Part shown: positions 40,664-48,827 of the stretch, piece after piece
Numbering within the stretch: the stretch's first letter is position 1
Layout: every line of letters begins with the position of its first letter
Origin: Shumkonia mesophila
GTDB lineage: Bacteria > Pseudomonadota > Alphaproteobacteria > Rhodospirillales > Shumkoniaceae
Direction of reading: 5' to 3'
NCBI RefSeq assembly: GCF_026163695.1
Contig: NZ_JAOTID010000003.1
Span: 248,001-312,000 of the forward strand
DNA: 64,000 bases
Notes under the pieces: generated by a model
What the model was told of the DNA's origin: nothing
Seen by the model: the letters and a program-made list of their open reading frames with translations, nothing else
Database searches by the model: none
Program-made: the position numbers and the translations under genes

Positions 40664-41575
40664 TTACTTCCCAGGGAGGGTGCCGGCGTTCCACAGATCC
40701 TGGACGAGCGCTCCCAGCGAGGAATGGTCGAGATCGGCTCGCCCGCTGTTGCACAGAGCCTGCATCATCTGCGCGACCAGGGCGGTCAGCGGCATGAAGC
40801 CGCCGACGCTGGCGCCGACACCGGCCGCCAGCTTCATATCCTTGAGCATCAGGCGGGCGCGGAAGCCGGGCGCGAATTTTCCCTCGATCATCCGCTGCGC
40901 GTGATTTTCGAGGACGAAGCTGCGGGCCCCGCCGCCCAGCAGGGCTTCCCGCACCGAGGCCGGGTCGACGCCCATCCTGCGGCACAGCGCCACCATCTCG
41001 GCGCAGGCCATCATGGTGCCGGCGATGACCAACTGGTTGCAGGTCTTGGCCACCTGGCCGGCTCCCGCGGGGCCGATGTGCTTGAGCGTCTTGCCCATGC
41101 ATTCGAGGATCGGGCGCACCTTGTCCACCACGCCGGCGTCGCCGCCGATCATCATGGAAAGGGTGCCCTCCTCGGCACCCTTCGCGCCGCCGCTGACCGG
41201 CGCGTCGACCATCTCGATCCCCTTGGCGGCAAGGCGCGCCGCGAAGTCCTGTGTCGCCGTTGCCGAGATGGAACTGCAATCGACCACCACGGTCCCGCGC
41301 CTCGCCGCCGTGGCGACGCCCTTCTCCCCGAAAAGGATGCCTTCGACATCGGCGGTATCGGGCGCCGAGATCACGATGACGTCGGCCGACACTGCAACGC
41401 CGGCGGCCGATCCGCCATCACGGGCCCCAGCCGTCACCATTGTTTTTACCTTGGCGGCATCGATGTCGTACACGGCGAGGGCGTAGCCGGCCTTGAGGAT
41501 GTTCGAGGCCATGGGCTTGCCCATGACGCCAAGGCCGATGAAGCCGACGGCCACTGGGTTCTTCGATGTCGACAT
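40664..41575 (-). CDS. garR: tartronate semialdehyde reductase-like NAD(P) oxidoreductase
   Basis: A 303-residue beta-hydroxyacid dehydrogenase. The dinucleotide loop VGFIGLGVMGKPMASNIL opens it. The catalytic lysine block is GAGQVAKTCNQLVIAGTMMA, with DAPVSGGAKGAEEGTLSMMI before it. This is the GarR/GlxR/HIBADH family, which reduces tartronate semialdehyde to glycerate or oxidises 3-hydroxyacids. With an HpcH/HpaI aldolase in the same operon, the GarL-GarR step of galactarate/glucarate breakdown is the best guess. GGAAGGG precedes the ATG. Confidence 0.82.
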   Translation of the reverse strand: MSTSKNPVAVGFIGLGVMGKPMASNILKAGYALAVYDIDAAKVKTMVTAGARDGGSAAGVAVSADVIVISAPDTADVEGILFGEKGVATAARRGTVVVDCSSISATATQDFAARLAAKGIEMVDAPVSGGAKGAEEGTLSMMIGGDAGVVDKVRPILECMGKTLKHIGPAGAGQVAKTCNQLVIAGTMMACAEMVALCRRMGVDPASVREALLGGGARSFVLENHAQRMIEGKFAPGFRARLMLKDMKLAAGVGASVGGFMPLTALVAQMMQALCNSGRADLDHSSLGALVQDLWNAGTLPGK

Positions 41576-41623
41576 GGCTTGTCTTTCCCTTCCGGTCGAG
41601 ATTTCCGGGCGCCGGGCGTCCGA

Positions 41624-43129
41624 TCAGATGTTGGCGGGCAAGGCCTGATGGCTCTTGATCTGGCGCCGAACGGTGAAAATGACGGCAATCAGGGCGAGCA
41701 GCAGGAAAAACGCCGAGATTGGGTGGGTGAGGAAGGTCATCAGGCTCCCTTGCGACTTTATCAGGGCTTGGCGCATGCTTTCCTCGAGTGGCGGGCAGAG
41801 GATGAAGGCGATGAGCAGCGGCGCTGCCGGCACGCCGAACAGGCGCAGGACGTAGCCGAGAAGGCCGGCGCCGACCATGACGAAGACATCGAAGATGCTG
41901 TTGCGGATGGCATAGCTGCCGGCGGCGCACATGGCCAGGATGACCGGGTAGAGCAGAACCTTCGGGACTTTAAGGACCTGGACGATCGGCTTCAGCGCCA
42001 GCCAGCCGACGATGCCCATGAAGACCAGCGAGGCGAACAGCGCGACATAGACGGTATAGACGACGTCGGGGTGGTTGATGAAGATCAGCGGCCCGGTGGT
42101 CACGCCCTGGATCAACAGGGCGCCCAGCAGGATGGCCGTGGGCGGATCGCCGGGAATGGCCAGCGCCAGCATGGGGATCATCGCCGATCCGGTCACCGCG
42201 TTGTTGGCCGATTCCGAAGCGGCGACGCCCTCGATGGCGCCCCTGCCGAAGCGCTCGGGTTCCTTGGAGGCACGTTTGGCCTCGGCATAGCCGAGGAAGG
42301 TGGCGATCGCGGCCCCCAGGCCGGGCAGCATGCCGACGAAGGAACCGAGGAAACCCGAACGGATCATCGGACCGAAGCTCCGCCGCCAATCGTCGCGGGT
42401 CAGGCGGTTGGCATCCTTGTCGATATCTTTGATGTCGATCAGCTTGGCGCCGGTGGTGAACGAGTCCTCGGCCTGGGCCAGCATCTCGGCGATGGCGAAC
42501 AGCCCGATGAGCAGCGGGATGTAGGCCAAGCCGTCGTAAAGATCGTAAACGCCGAAGGTAAAACGTGGCACCGACAGCATGGGATCGGCGCCGACAGTGG
42601 CAAGCAGCATGCCGATGGCGGCGGCAAGCAGGCCCTTGATGATCGTATCACCGGACAGCACGGCGACGATGGTCAGCGCGAAGACCAGCAGGCTGCAGAT
42701 CTCGGCCGGTCCGAATTTCAGGGCGAAGGCCGCCAATTGTGGCGCGATGACGATGAGCAGCACGATGCTGAACAGGCCGCCGTAGAAGGAGGCGATCAGC
42801 GCCATCTTAAGCGCTTTGAGGGCCTTTCCCTGTTTGGCCAGTTCGTAGCCGTCGATGCTGGTGGCGGCCGAGGCCGGCGTGCCTGGCGTGTTGATGAGGA
42901 CGGCGGAAATGCTGCCGCCGTAAATTCCGGCGCCGTAGAGACCGAGAAGCATGAGGAGCGACGGCGTCAGCGGCATGGTGATGGTCAACGGCACGGCGAG
43001 CGCGATGGCCATGGTGACGGTCAGTCCGGGAATCGCCCCGATAACGATGCCGACCGCGGTGGAGGCCAGCAGAATGGCGATGTTCAGTGGCTCGAAAACG
43101 GTAACAATGGCATTGAGGAACATATCCAT
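41624..43129 (-). CDS. tctA: tripartite tricarboxylate transporter large permease (system 1)
   Basis: A 501-residue membrane protein with about 11-12 helices. Family landmarks are AIPGLTVTMAIALAVPLT, GIYGGSISAVLINTPGTPAS and AASESANNAVTGSAMIPMLA (the repeated substrate-site motif). It exchanges organic acids using the ion gradient together with TctB and TctC. It lies 5 bases after tctB in a minus-strand operon of acid catabolism. The length is normal. Confidence 0.94.
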   Translation of the reverse strand: MDMFLNAIVTVFEPLNIAILLASTAVGIVIGAIPGLTVTMAIALAVPLTITMPLTPSLLMLLGLYGAGIYGGSISAVLINTPGTPASAATSIDGYELAKQGKALKALKMALIASFYGGLFSIVLLIVIAPQLAAFALKFGPAEICSLLVFALTIVAVLSGDTIIKGLLAAAIGMLLATVGADPMLSVPRFTFGVYDLYDGLAYIPLLIGLFAIAEMLAQAEDSFTTGAKLIDIKDIDKDANRLTRDDWRRSFGPMIRSGFLGSFVGMLPGLGAAIATFLGYAEAKRASKEPERFGRGAIEGVAASESANNAVTGSAMIPMLALAIPGDPPTAILLGALLIQGVTTGPLIFINHPDVVYTVYVALFASLVFMGIVGWLALKPIVQVLKVPKVLLYPVILAMCAAGSYAIRNSIFDVFVMVGAGLLGYVLRLFGVPAAPLLIAFILCPPLEESMRQALIKSQGSLMTFLTHPISAFFLLLALIAVIFTVRRQIKSHQALPANI

Positions 43130-43134
43130 GGCGC

Positions 43135-43605
43135 TCAGATCGGCAGGTCGAACAACCCGACGGGCAGTTCGAGCAAAAAGAATTTCAGGAAAACGAATTT
43201 GGTGATGACGGCGACGCCGACGGCCATCGGCACGATGATGTACCAGCGTCGCTCGCCGAACATCGTGAAGAACAAGGCCAGCGCGGCGATCGTCGACAGG
43301 GTGAAGCCGGCGACATCAAGAAGCGCCACGTAGCCCAGCGTCAGGAGCAGGGACGCCGCGACGCGCCCTCTGGCCTTGCGGTCGCGGAGGCCGGACAGCT
43401 TGTTGTGCCCCTCGGGGTGGACAACGACGCCCAGCCCCAGCAGCAGACACAGGACCCCCGCGATGTAGGGGAACATGCGGGGACCCACCGAATAGTAGGT
43501 CCCCGCGGTATGCTGCCAATCATCCGGGATGGAGGGGACGGCCAAGGTCAGGAAGAGCAAGGCCAGAATACAGACGGTAGCGCCAAAAACGCGGTCCACG
43601 CTCAT
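43135..43605 (-). CDS. tctB: tripartite tricarboxylate transporter small permease (system 1)
   Basis: A 156-residue protein with four membrane helices, typical of TctB. GGAGGAG precedes the ATG. It sits between tctC and tctA, the standard order. It is required for the membrane complex but not for binding the substrate. Confidence 0.9.
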   Translation of the reverse strand: MSVDRVFGATVCILALLFLTLAVPSIPDDWQHTAGTYYSVGPRMFPYIAGVLCLLLGLGVVVHPEGHNKLSGLRDRKARGRVAASLLLTLGYVALLDVAGFTLSTIAALALFFTMFGERRWYIIVPMAVGVAVITKFVFLKFFLLELPVGLFDLPI

Positions 43606-43638
43606 GGTTCTTGCTCCTCCCCATCCGTTATTCGCGAC

Positions 43639-44595
43639 CTACTTCGCCAAGCCTGCCGCGGCCTCGCCGATGGCTTTCGACATGGCCTTCACGCCGGCCA
43701 TGAAGTCGTCGCCATTCAGGTACGCCGTCTCCATCGACAGCTTGTTCGCCATGGCTTTCCATGTCGCGCTGTCCATGCCCTTCTTGAAATTGTCGTGCAG
43801 GTACTGGACCGCCTCGTTGGGGGTGCCGGCCGGGGCGAATAGGCCCTTCTGGTTCTCGATATAGACGTTGTATCCGAGTTCCATCAGGGTCGGCGCGTTC
43901 TTGTAGGCGGCGTAGCGGGTTTCAGAGGGCAGGGCGATGGGAATCGCCTGGCCGGAGTCGAGTTGGGCGCTGGTTTCCTCGGGCGCTCCCATGGTGATGT
44001 CGATATGGCCGCCCAGCAGGGCCGCCATCATCGGCGCACCGCCCTTGTAGGGCACGTGCTGCATCTCGATGCCGAGCGCCTTGGTGGTCACCAGCATGAC
44101 CGCGTGATAGATCGATCCCTGGCCTGACGAGCCATAGGACAGCTTGCCGGGATTGGCCAGGGCTTTGGCCTTCAGGTCGGCGATGCTGTTGATGCCGCTG
44201 CCGGCCTTGGAAATGAGAAAGACGCGCTGGCGGATCAGGCGCATGACCCCCCGGAAGTCGTCCAGCGAGTAGGTGACTTTCTGGAAATTGGGAACGGCCG
44301 TGCTTTCACTGCCACCGGCCACCAGCAGGGTAAGCCCGTCGGCCTTTTCGTTTTTGACGAAATCCGCCGCCAGGGCGCCGCTGGCCCCGGCCTTGTTTAC
44401 GACGACCAGCGGAACGGGGAAGAATTCCTGGCTCGATGCGACAAGGTTGCGGGCGACGAGGTCGGCACCGCCGCCGGGTGCGAACCCGACGACGATCTTG
44501 ATCGGTTTGGTCGGTTCCCAGGCTTGCGCCCCGACAGTGAAGACGAGAGCGGCCGCAGTGGTCGTCACGGCCAAGACGATTTTGAACTTCGACAT
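43639..44595 (-). CDS. tctC: Bug-type tricarboxylate binding protein (system 1)
   Basis: A 318-residue periplasmic binding protein with a signal peptide (MSKFKIVLAVTTTAAALVFT, cut near AQA). The first strand and loop PIKIVVGFAPGGGADLVARN is the Bug family carboxylate site, and YGSSGQGSIYHAVMLV and PYKGGAPMMAALLGGHIDIT are further landmarks. AGGAGGT precedes the ATG. It captures the acid for TctAB; the ligand is not readable from the sequence. Confidence 0.93.
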   Translation of the reverse strand: MSKFKIVLAVTTTAAALVFTVGAQAWEPTKPIKIVVGFAPGGGADLVARNLVASSQEFFPVPLVVVNKAGASGALAADFVKNEKADGLTLLVAGGSESTAVPNFQKVTYSLDDFRGVMRLIRQRVFLISKAGSGINSIADLKAKALANPGKLSYGSSGQGSIYHAVMLVTTKALGIEMQHVPYKGGAPMMAALLGGHIDITMGAPEETSAQLDSGQAIPIALPSETRYAAYKNAPTLMELGYNVYIENQKGLFAPAGTPNEAVQYLHDNFKKGMDSATWKAMANKLSMETAYLNGDDFMAGVKAMSKAIGEAAAGLAK

Positions 44596-44719
44596 GCTCT
44601 ATACCTCCTGTTTGTGCCTGATTTCTTCGTTTTTTGTCTTTGCCTCCCCTTGTGGCCCAAGGGATGGGTGATTCGTCCGATCGCTCCGATCCGGGGACCG
44701 AAAAGCTTGTCGTGGCCTC

Positions 44720-45505
44720 CTACAACTTGAGAGACTTGAGGAAGTCGGACCGCGTCCGCGCGGCAGCCATCATGAAGGCGACGTCGCCGCCGCCCAGCAG
44801 CAGGCGCACGCCCATGCGGATGAACTTCTCCATCAGCGCGTGATCGTAGACGCCGCCCATGCCGGCGAACTTGCCGTGCTTTCGTGTGGCGGCGATCATG
44901 GCGGCGTAGGCGGCCTCGACGCGCGCGTGGCCGAACTGTCCGGGGATGCCCATTTCGGCGGCGAGGTCGTTGGTGCCGATGAGCAGGGCGTCGATGCCCT
45001 CGACGGCGGCGATGACATCGGCGTTGTCAACGGCCTGCGGTGTTTCCAGCATCGCCACCACCAGGGTGTTGCGATTCAACGCCTCGATCGCGTCGGCGAC
45101 CGGCATCGTGCGGAATCCAAGCTGCGGCATGGGGGCGGTCAGCGACCGGTGGCCGATCGGCGGATACTTGCAATTCTCGACCACCTGACGGGCCTGTTCG
45201 ACGGTATTGACGTGGGGCACCACGACGCCCTGGGCACCGCCGTCGAGAACGCGGGTGGCGTGGAAGTGCTCGTGCGCCGGAACCCGGACGATCGGCGTGA
45301 TGCCGGTCGGCAGCGCGGCGACCGAAATCTGCACGGCGGCATCGACGTCCATGGTGTTGTGTTCCATGTCGATGAAAAGCCAGTCGTAGCCGCATTCCTT
45401 GGCGATGCCGGCGACGTTGGCCATCCGCCAATGAACGACGCTGAAGGCGATCGCCATCTGCCCGGCTTCCAATTTCTTCTTCGTAGTGTTCTCGACGATC
45501 GCCAT
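44720..45505 (-). CDS. HpcH/HpaI family aldolase (GarL-like)
   Basis: A 261-residue class II pyruvate aldolase. Landmarks are YDWLFIDMEHNTMDVDAAVQ, IVRVPAHEHFHATRVLDGGA and QGVVVPHVNTVEQAR, with the metal acidic residues in VVAMLETPQAV and LLIGTNDLAAEMG. It cleaves 2-keto-3-deoxy acids into pyruvate and an aldehyde. With a GarR-like reductase downstream, 5-keto-4-deoxyglucarate is a good candidate. The start at 45505 follows GGAG; the open frame upstream is not conserved. It follows the GntR gene by 52 bases. Confidence 0.88.
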   Translation of the reverse strand: MAIVENTTKKKLEAGQMAIAFSVVHWRMANVAGIAKECGYDWLFIDMEHNTMDVDAAVQISVAALPTGITPIVRVPAHEHFHATRVLDGGAQGVVVPHVNTVEQARQVVENCKYPPIGHRSLTAPMPQLGFRTMPVADAIEALNRNTLVVAMLETPQAVDNADVIAAVEGIDALLIGTNDLAAEMGIPGQFGHARVEAAYAAMIAATRKHGKFAGMGGVYDHALMEKFIRMGVRLLLGGGDVAFMMAAARTRSDFLKSLKL

Positions 45506-45557
45506 CTCTGCGCTTTCTCCTTGATGGGCAACGGCGGCCGGCCCGGCCGCCGGACTT

Positions 45558-46253
45558 CTACATTCCGGCGGACGACAGGCTTTCCAGCATGCGCCGCTTG
45601 CCGTTGAGGATGTGGCGTTCGAAGGCAGCCGCCGCCCCTTCGTCGTCGCCCTTGACGATGCAATCCAGGATCTGCTTGTGCTCGCCGTTGGAGACGCGCA
45701 GGCGGGCTGGGCCGAGAACGCCGCGCCGGACAAACAGCCGCAGTTCCTTCTCGGTGGTTTCGTGATAGCTGATCAGCCGCGCGTTGCCGGTGAACTCGAC
45801 CAGACTGGCGTGGAACCGGCGGTTTCCTTCGTTGTAGGCCGCTTGGTCCTGGGTTTCGCGTGCCCGCTCCAGCGCTTCGTAGAGGCCGGTCAGGACGGCG
45901 ATCTGCTCGGCGGTGACCCGGCTGGCCAAAAGGCGGCCGGCAACGCGGGCCAAGCCGGAGCGAACGTCATAAAGGTGAAGGGCATCCTCGAGGCTGATCT
46001 TGCGCACGAAGACGCCGCGGTTGCGCACGATCTGAACCAGGCCGGCCTGTTCGAGCGACCAGGTCGCCTCTCGCAACGGTCCGCGGCTGACATTCAACTG
46101 GGCGGCCAGCGCGTTCTCGTTCAGGCGCTCGCCGCCGGCGATTTCGCCGCTCAGGATCATGCGCTCGATCTTCTCGCGCACGATCGTAGTCAGTGACCCC
46201 GTCCTTTCCAGAACGGGATCGGCCTCCGTCTCCAGAGTCATGCCGCCCCACAA
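45558..46253 (-). CDS. GntR family regulator, FCD subfamily (copy 2)
   Basis: A 231-residue regulator (227 from the second ATG at 46241). The winged helix lies at about 20-85 (VREKIERMILSGEIAGGERL, then NENALAAQLNVSRGPLREAT), with an FCD domain after it (FHASLVEF, SYHETTEKELRLF). It is very close to copy 1 at the far end of the operon. A perfect TTGTTAACAA-centred palindrome lies just upstream (46256-46267), with a GTTGTCAAC at 46298. It is the first gene of the operon, so autoregulation is likely. Confidence 0.92.
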   Translation of the reverse strand: MWGGMTLETEADPVLERTGSLTTIVREKIERMILSGEIAGGERLNENALAAQLNVSRGPLREATWSLEQAGLVQIVRNRGVFVRKISLEDALHLYDVRSGLARVAGRLLASRVTAEQIAVLTGLYEALERARETQDQAAYNEGNRRFHASLVEFTGNARLISYHETTEKELRLFVRRGVLGPARLRVSNGEHKQILDCIVKGDDEGAAAAFERHILNGKRRMLESLSSAGM

Positions 46254-46255
46254 TT

Positions 46256-46267
46256 ATTGTTAACAAT
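46256..46267. promoter_or_regulatory. operator-like palindrome ATTGTTAACAAT upstream of GntR copy 2
   Basis: A perfect 12-base palindrome starting 3 bases before the GTG/ATG region of the regulator. TTGTnnACAA is a typical core for FCD-type GntR operators. Confidence 0.6.
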
Positions 46268-46297
46268 TTAGGGCGAACTTTGAACAATTATCAAGAA

Positions 46298-46306
46298 GTT
46301 GTCAAC
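46298..46306. promoter_or_regulatory. GTTGTCAAC palindrome
   Basis: A perfect 4-1-4 palindrome in the gap between GntR copy 2 and lpxR. It is the same core as the sites near 52562 and 56654. Confidence 0.45.
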
Positions 46307-46341
46307 AGATGTGCGAGGCCGTGCTGGGGGCTGCAGGGCGA

Positions 46342-47379
46342 TCAGAACAGGTAGGTAAAGGCCAGAGAGCCGTAATGGTCGCCTTCCCGCTGAGTTTCGA
46401 ATTCTTTCGTCCGAAAGATCTGGGTGAAGGAGACGCGCACCCGGTTGTAGGTGGCCACGATGCCGAACTGAAGGTCTCCGATGAGGGGGAGGCTGTCGAC
46501 GCTGGGACTGTCGGAGAAGGTGTTGCCGTCGAGGAAGATGTTGCGGGCGACGGCCCGTCCCTCGATGCCGGCGAACGCATACCAACCCCATTCGTCGCGC
46601 CGCTTCACCAGGCCGGCGCCGGGCAGGCTGGGACGGATGAAGGGCGGCCCGTAGTCGAGGTCTAAGTTGTGACCGAAGCGAATCGAGGCGCCGACCGCGC
46701 CGTAAGTGAAGATATTGCCGAGCGCCACCCCGGCCTTCGGCGTGACGTCGAGCTCGAAACCACTGACGGTGGCGGCGATCGACTGGCGCATGCGGGCCTC
46801 GTAGGTGAGGACGACGCCGGGTTCGTTGTCCAACTGATGGCTCCAGCCGCGCGGCTCGGGCGAGTTGATCAGCTTGTGCCACATCTTTTGGGTCTGGCCG
46901 GCCAGCGAAAGGGGGCCGACGACGCCAAGATCGAGGGCGACGTTGTGAAGCAGGTTGCGCTGCGCGTCCTCGACGGCAACACCGAAGGTGGCATAGAGCC
47001 AACCGGCGTAAGGGCGGTCGGCGGGATCGGGGTCGGAACGCGAAATGTCCTCGGGCGTGTACATGTTCTGCCCTAAGCCGAAGACGAACGTCAGGTGGTC
47101 CTTGGAGTCGATGCCGGGAACCAGAAGGGCGCCCTCGCGCATCCAATCGGGCACCGTCTTGGGCGAGGGGAGCCACGAAATGCGCATGCCCTGCGTGTAA
47201 TGACTGTCGGACCCGCTGCCGAACAGGTCGTTTTCCACCTGCAGGGTCACGGCATCCGGCTGGCTGGCGGGCTCTTCGGCGGCGACCGGAGGGAGGAAGG
47301 CCATGATGGCGGCACCCGCGATGAGGGCGGCGCCGGCCACTCTTGTGCACGTCGCCGACTTTCCACTCGCTTCGCCCAT
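46342..47379 (-). CDS. lpxR: lipid A deacylase LpxR family protein
   Basis: A 345-residue outer-membrane protein with a signal peptide (MGEASGKSATCTRVAGAALI, cut near VAA). DUF2219/LpxR landmarks are LQVENDLFGSGSDSHYTQGM near the start of the mature protein, ADRPYAGWLYATFGV, RGWSHQLDNEPGV and the ending YGSLAFTYLF with the C-terminal aromatic residue of a beta barrel. LpxR removes the 3'-acyloxyacyl group from lipid A. The start at 47379 follows AGGTGG; the frame stays open upstream without conservation. It stands alone. Confidence 0.9.
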   Translation of the reverse strand: MGEASGKSATCTRVAGAALIAGAAIMAFLPPVAAEEPASQPDAVTLQVENDLFGSGSDSHYTQGMRISWLPSPKTVPDWMREGALLVPGIDSKDHLTFVFGLGQNMYTPEDISRSDPDPADRPYAGWLYATFGVAVEDAQRNLLHNVALDLGVVGPLSLAGQTQKMWHKLINSPEPRGWSHQLDNEPGVVLTYEARMRQSIAATVSGFELDVTPKAGVALGNIFTYGAVGASIRFGHNLDLDYGPPFIRPSLPGAGLVKRRDEWGWYAFAGIEGRAVARNIFLDGNTFSDSPSVDSLPLIGDLQFGIVATYNRVRVSFTQIFRTKEFETQREGDHYGSLAFTYLF

Positions 47380-47500
47380 ACCGATCCACCTATCTGTCGT
47401 TCCCGCCATCATAGCATCTCTTTGTGCTTTATCGATGACCGGCACATAGCAACCGATTGTGGCAAAATCTAGCGGGTATTCTGTGGCCTCGGCCACATAG

Positions 47501-47527
47501 AAAAAGCCCCCGGCTTGCGCCAGGGGC
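47501..47527 (-). terminator. Rho-independent terminator after the enolase-superfamily gene
   Basis: On the minus strand a 9-base stem (one mismatch) with a GCAA tetraloop is followed by TTTTT. It lies 26 bases after the stop at 47553 and ends that operon. Confidence 0.85.
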
Positions 47528-47552
47528 CTGTCGTTCGAGCGGAACTTTTGCG

Positions 47553-48704
47553 TCAGACCTTGACGATGCCGCCCTCATTGGTTTGCATGCCGGCAGCCTT
47601 CAGCCCGGCCGGGTCCTTGACGCGGCATTCGGCCAGCGCGTCGTACTCGGGGGTGAAGCCGAGGCCGGGGGCGTCGGGGATCTTGACCTTGCCCTTCTCG
47701 GGGCCGGGCGCACCCTTGAAGAACTTCTGGCCGGCCTGCCACATGCCCCAGTGGAACTCGACCAGCCAGCCGTTCATCAGGCCGGCCATGGTGTGCATGT
47801 TGAAAATCGGCCAGCCGGCGCCGTTGGCGATGCGAAGGTTGTAGGCCTGGGCCATGTGGGCCGCCTTCACGGTCTCGGTATAGCCGCCGTTGTAGCAGCA
47901 GTTGGGCTGCAGGATGTCGACCGCGTGATGCTCGATCAACTCGCGCAGGCGCCAGCGATGCCCCTCCATCTGGCCGCAGGCGATCGGCACGTTGGTGCGC
48001 CGCCTCAGATCGGCGAGCGCGCGGGCGTCGTTCTGGTGCAGCGGCTCCTCGAACCAGGTGAGGTCGCAGTCCTCGACCGCCCGGCACAGCATGAGCGCCT
48101 CGTTGGGCGGGAAGCGGTAGTTGGCGTCGATCATCAGGTCGACGTCGGGGCCGACCGCGTCTCGCACCGCATGGACGCGCCGGGCGTCTTCCCGCCAGCC
48201 GCCCTTGTCGTTGGCAACCACCATCTTGAGGCGGGTGTGACCCTCGGACACGAACTTCTTGGCGTACTCGACGAGCTGGTCGATGGAAAAGAAGGGGTAG
48301 CCGAAGGTAATGTAAGTGCCGGCCCAGTCCCGGTAGCCGCCCAGAAGCTGCGCCACCGTGCGTCCGGTGGCCTTGCCGTGGATGTCCCAGCAGGCGATGT
48401 CGACGGCCGACAGCGCGTTGGAGACGACGCCGGTGTAGGCGCGGGGATTGACCTTCCACCACACGGCATGGTGGATCGCCTCGGTGTCGCGCGGGTCCAT
48501 GTCCTTAATCACGGGAAAGATCTCGTGCTCGATGGCGGCGATGGTGGCCCAGGGCAGGAAGGCGCCGGTGACGCCACAGCCCTTGAGGCCGTCGTCGGTT
48601 TCGACCTCGCAGAAGATGAGCACGCGATGTTCGAGCGGCTTGTCGATCATCGGCAGGTAGATCGGGAACTGATGGACGCTGGCCGTTATCTTCTTAATCT
48701 TCAT
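47553..48704 (-). CDS. mandelate racemase/muconate lactonizing enzyme family protein (acid sugar dehydratase-like)
   Basis: A 383-residue enolase-superfamily enzyme: capping domain at about 1-125, barrel after it. Metal and acid-base residues are visible: Lys in TRLKMVVA, Asp in LMIDANYRF, Glu in TWFEEPLHQ, Glu in CGQMEGHRWRL, and the His of IFNMHTMAG, which with an upstream Asp marks the MR subgroup. These enzymes abstract a proton next to a carboxylate, often dehydrating sugar acids. The ATG at 48704 follows GGAG. It follows the MmgE/PrpD gene by 123 bases and ends the operon. Confidence 0.87.
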   Translation of the reverse strand: MKIKKITASVHQFPIYLPMIDKPLEHRVLIFCEVETDDGLKGCGVTGAFLPWATIAAIEHEIFPVIKDMDPRDTEAIHHAVWWKVNPRAYTGVVSNALSAVDIACWDIHGKATGRTVAQLLGGYRDWAGTYITFGYPFFSIDQLVEYAKKFVSEGHTRLKMVVANDKGGWREDARRVHAVRDAVGPDVDLMIDANYRFPPNEALMLCRAVEDCDLTWFEEPLHQNDARALADLRRRTNVPIACGQMEGHRWRLRELIEHHAVDILQPNCCYNGGYTETVKAAHMAQAYNLRIANGAGWPIFNMHTMAGLMNGWLVEFHWGMWQAGQKFFKGAPGPEKGKVKIPDAPGLGFTPEYDALAECRVKDPAGLKAAGMQTNEGGIVKV

Positions 48705-48827
48705 AACCAATGCTCCGTGGTGTCAGGATCGGTGAACGCGCGCCCCCGGCACGCGTTTGCAATGAGCCGGACCTTCCCGGAAGCGTTTCCAATAGTTTGT
48801 TATGTTTCAGATTATTATAAAGGCAAC

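Noticed and set aside
39905-43333. 1142-residue plus-strand open frame
   Set aside because: Very long, but its composition is typical of antisense to GC-rich genes, and it lies opposite TctA, GarR-like and amidohydrolase genes whose motifs are clear.
48779-48790. GGAAGCGTTTCC, LacI-operator-like
   Set aside because: Imperfect palindrome and no LacI-type regulator in the window; the local regulators are GntR.
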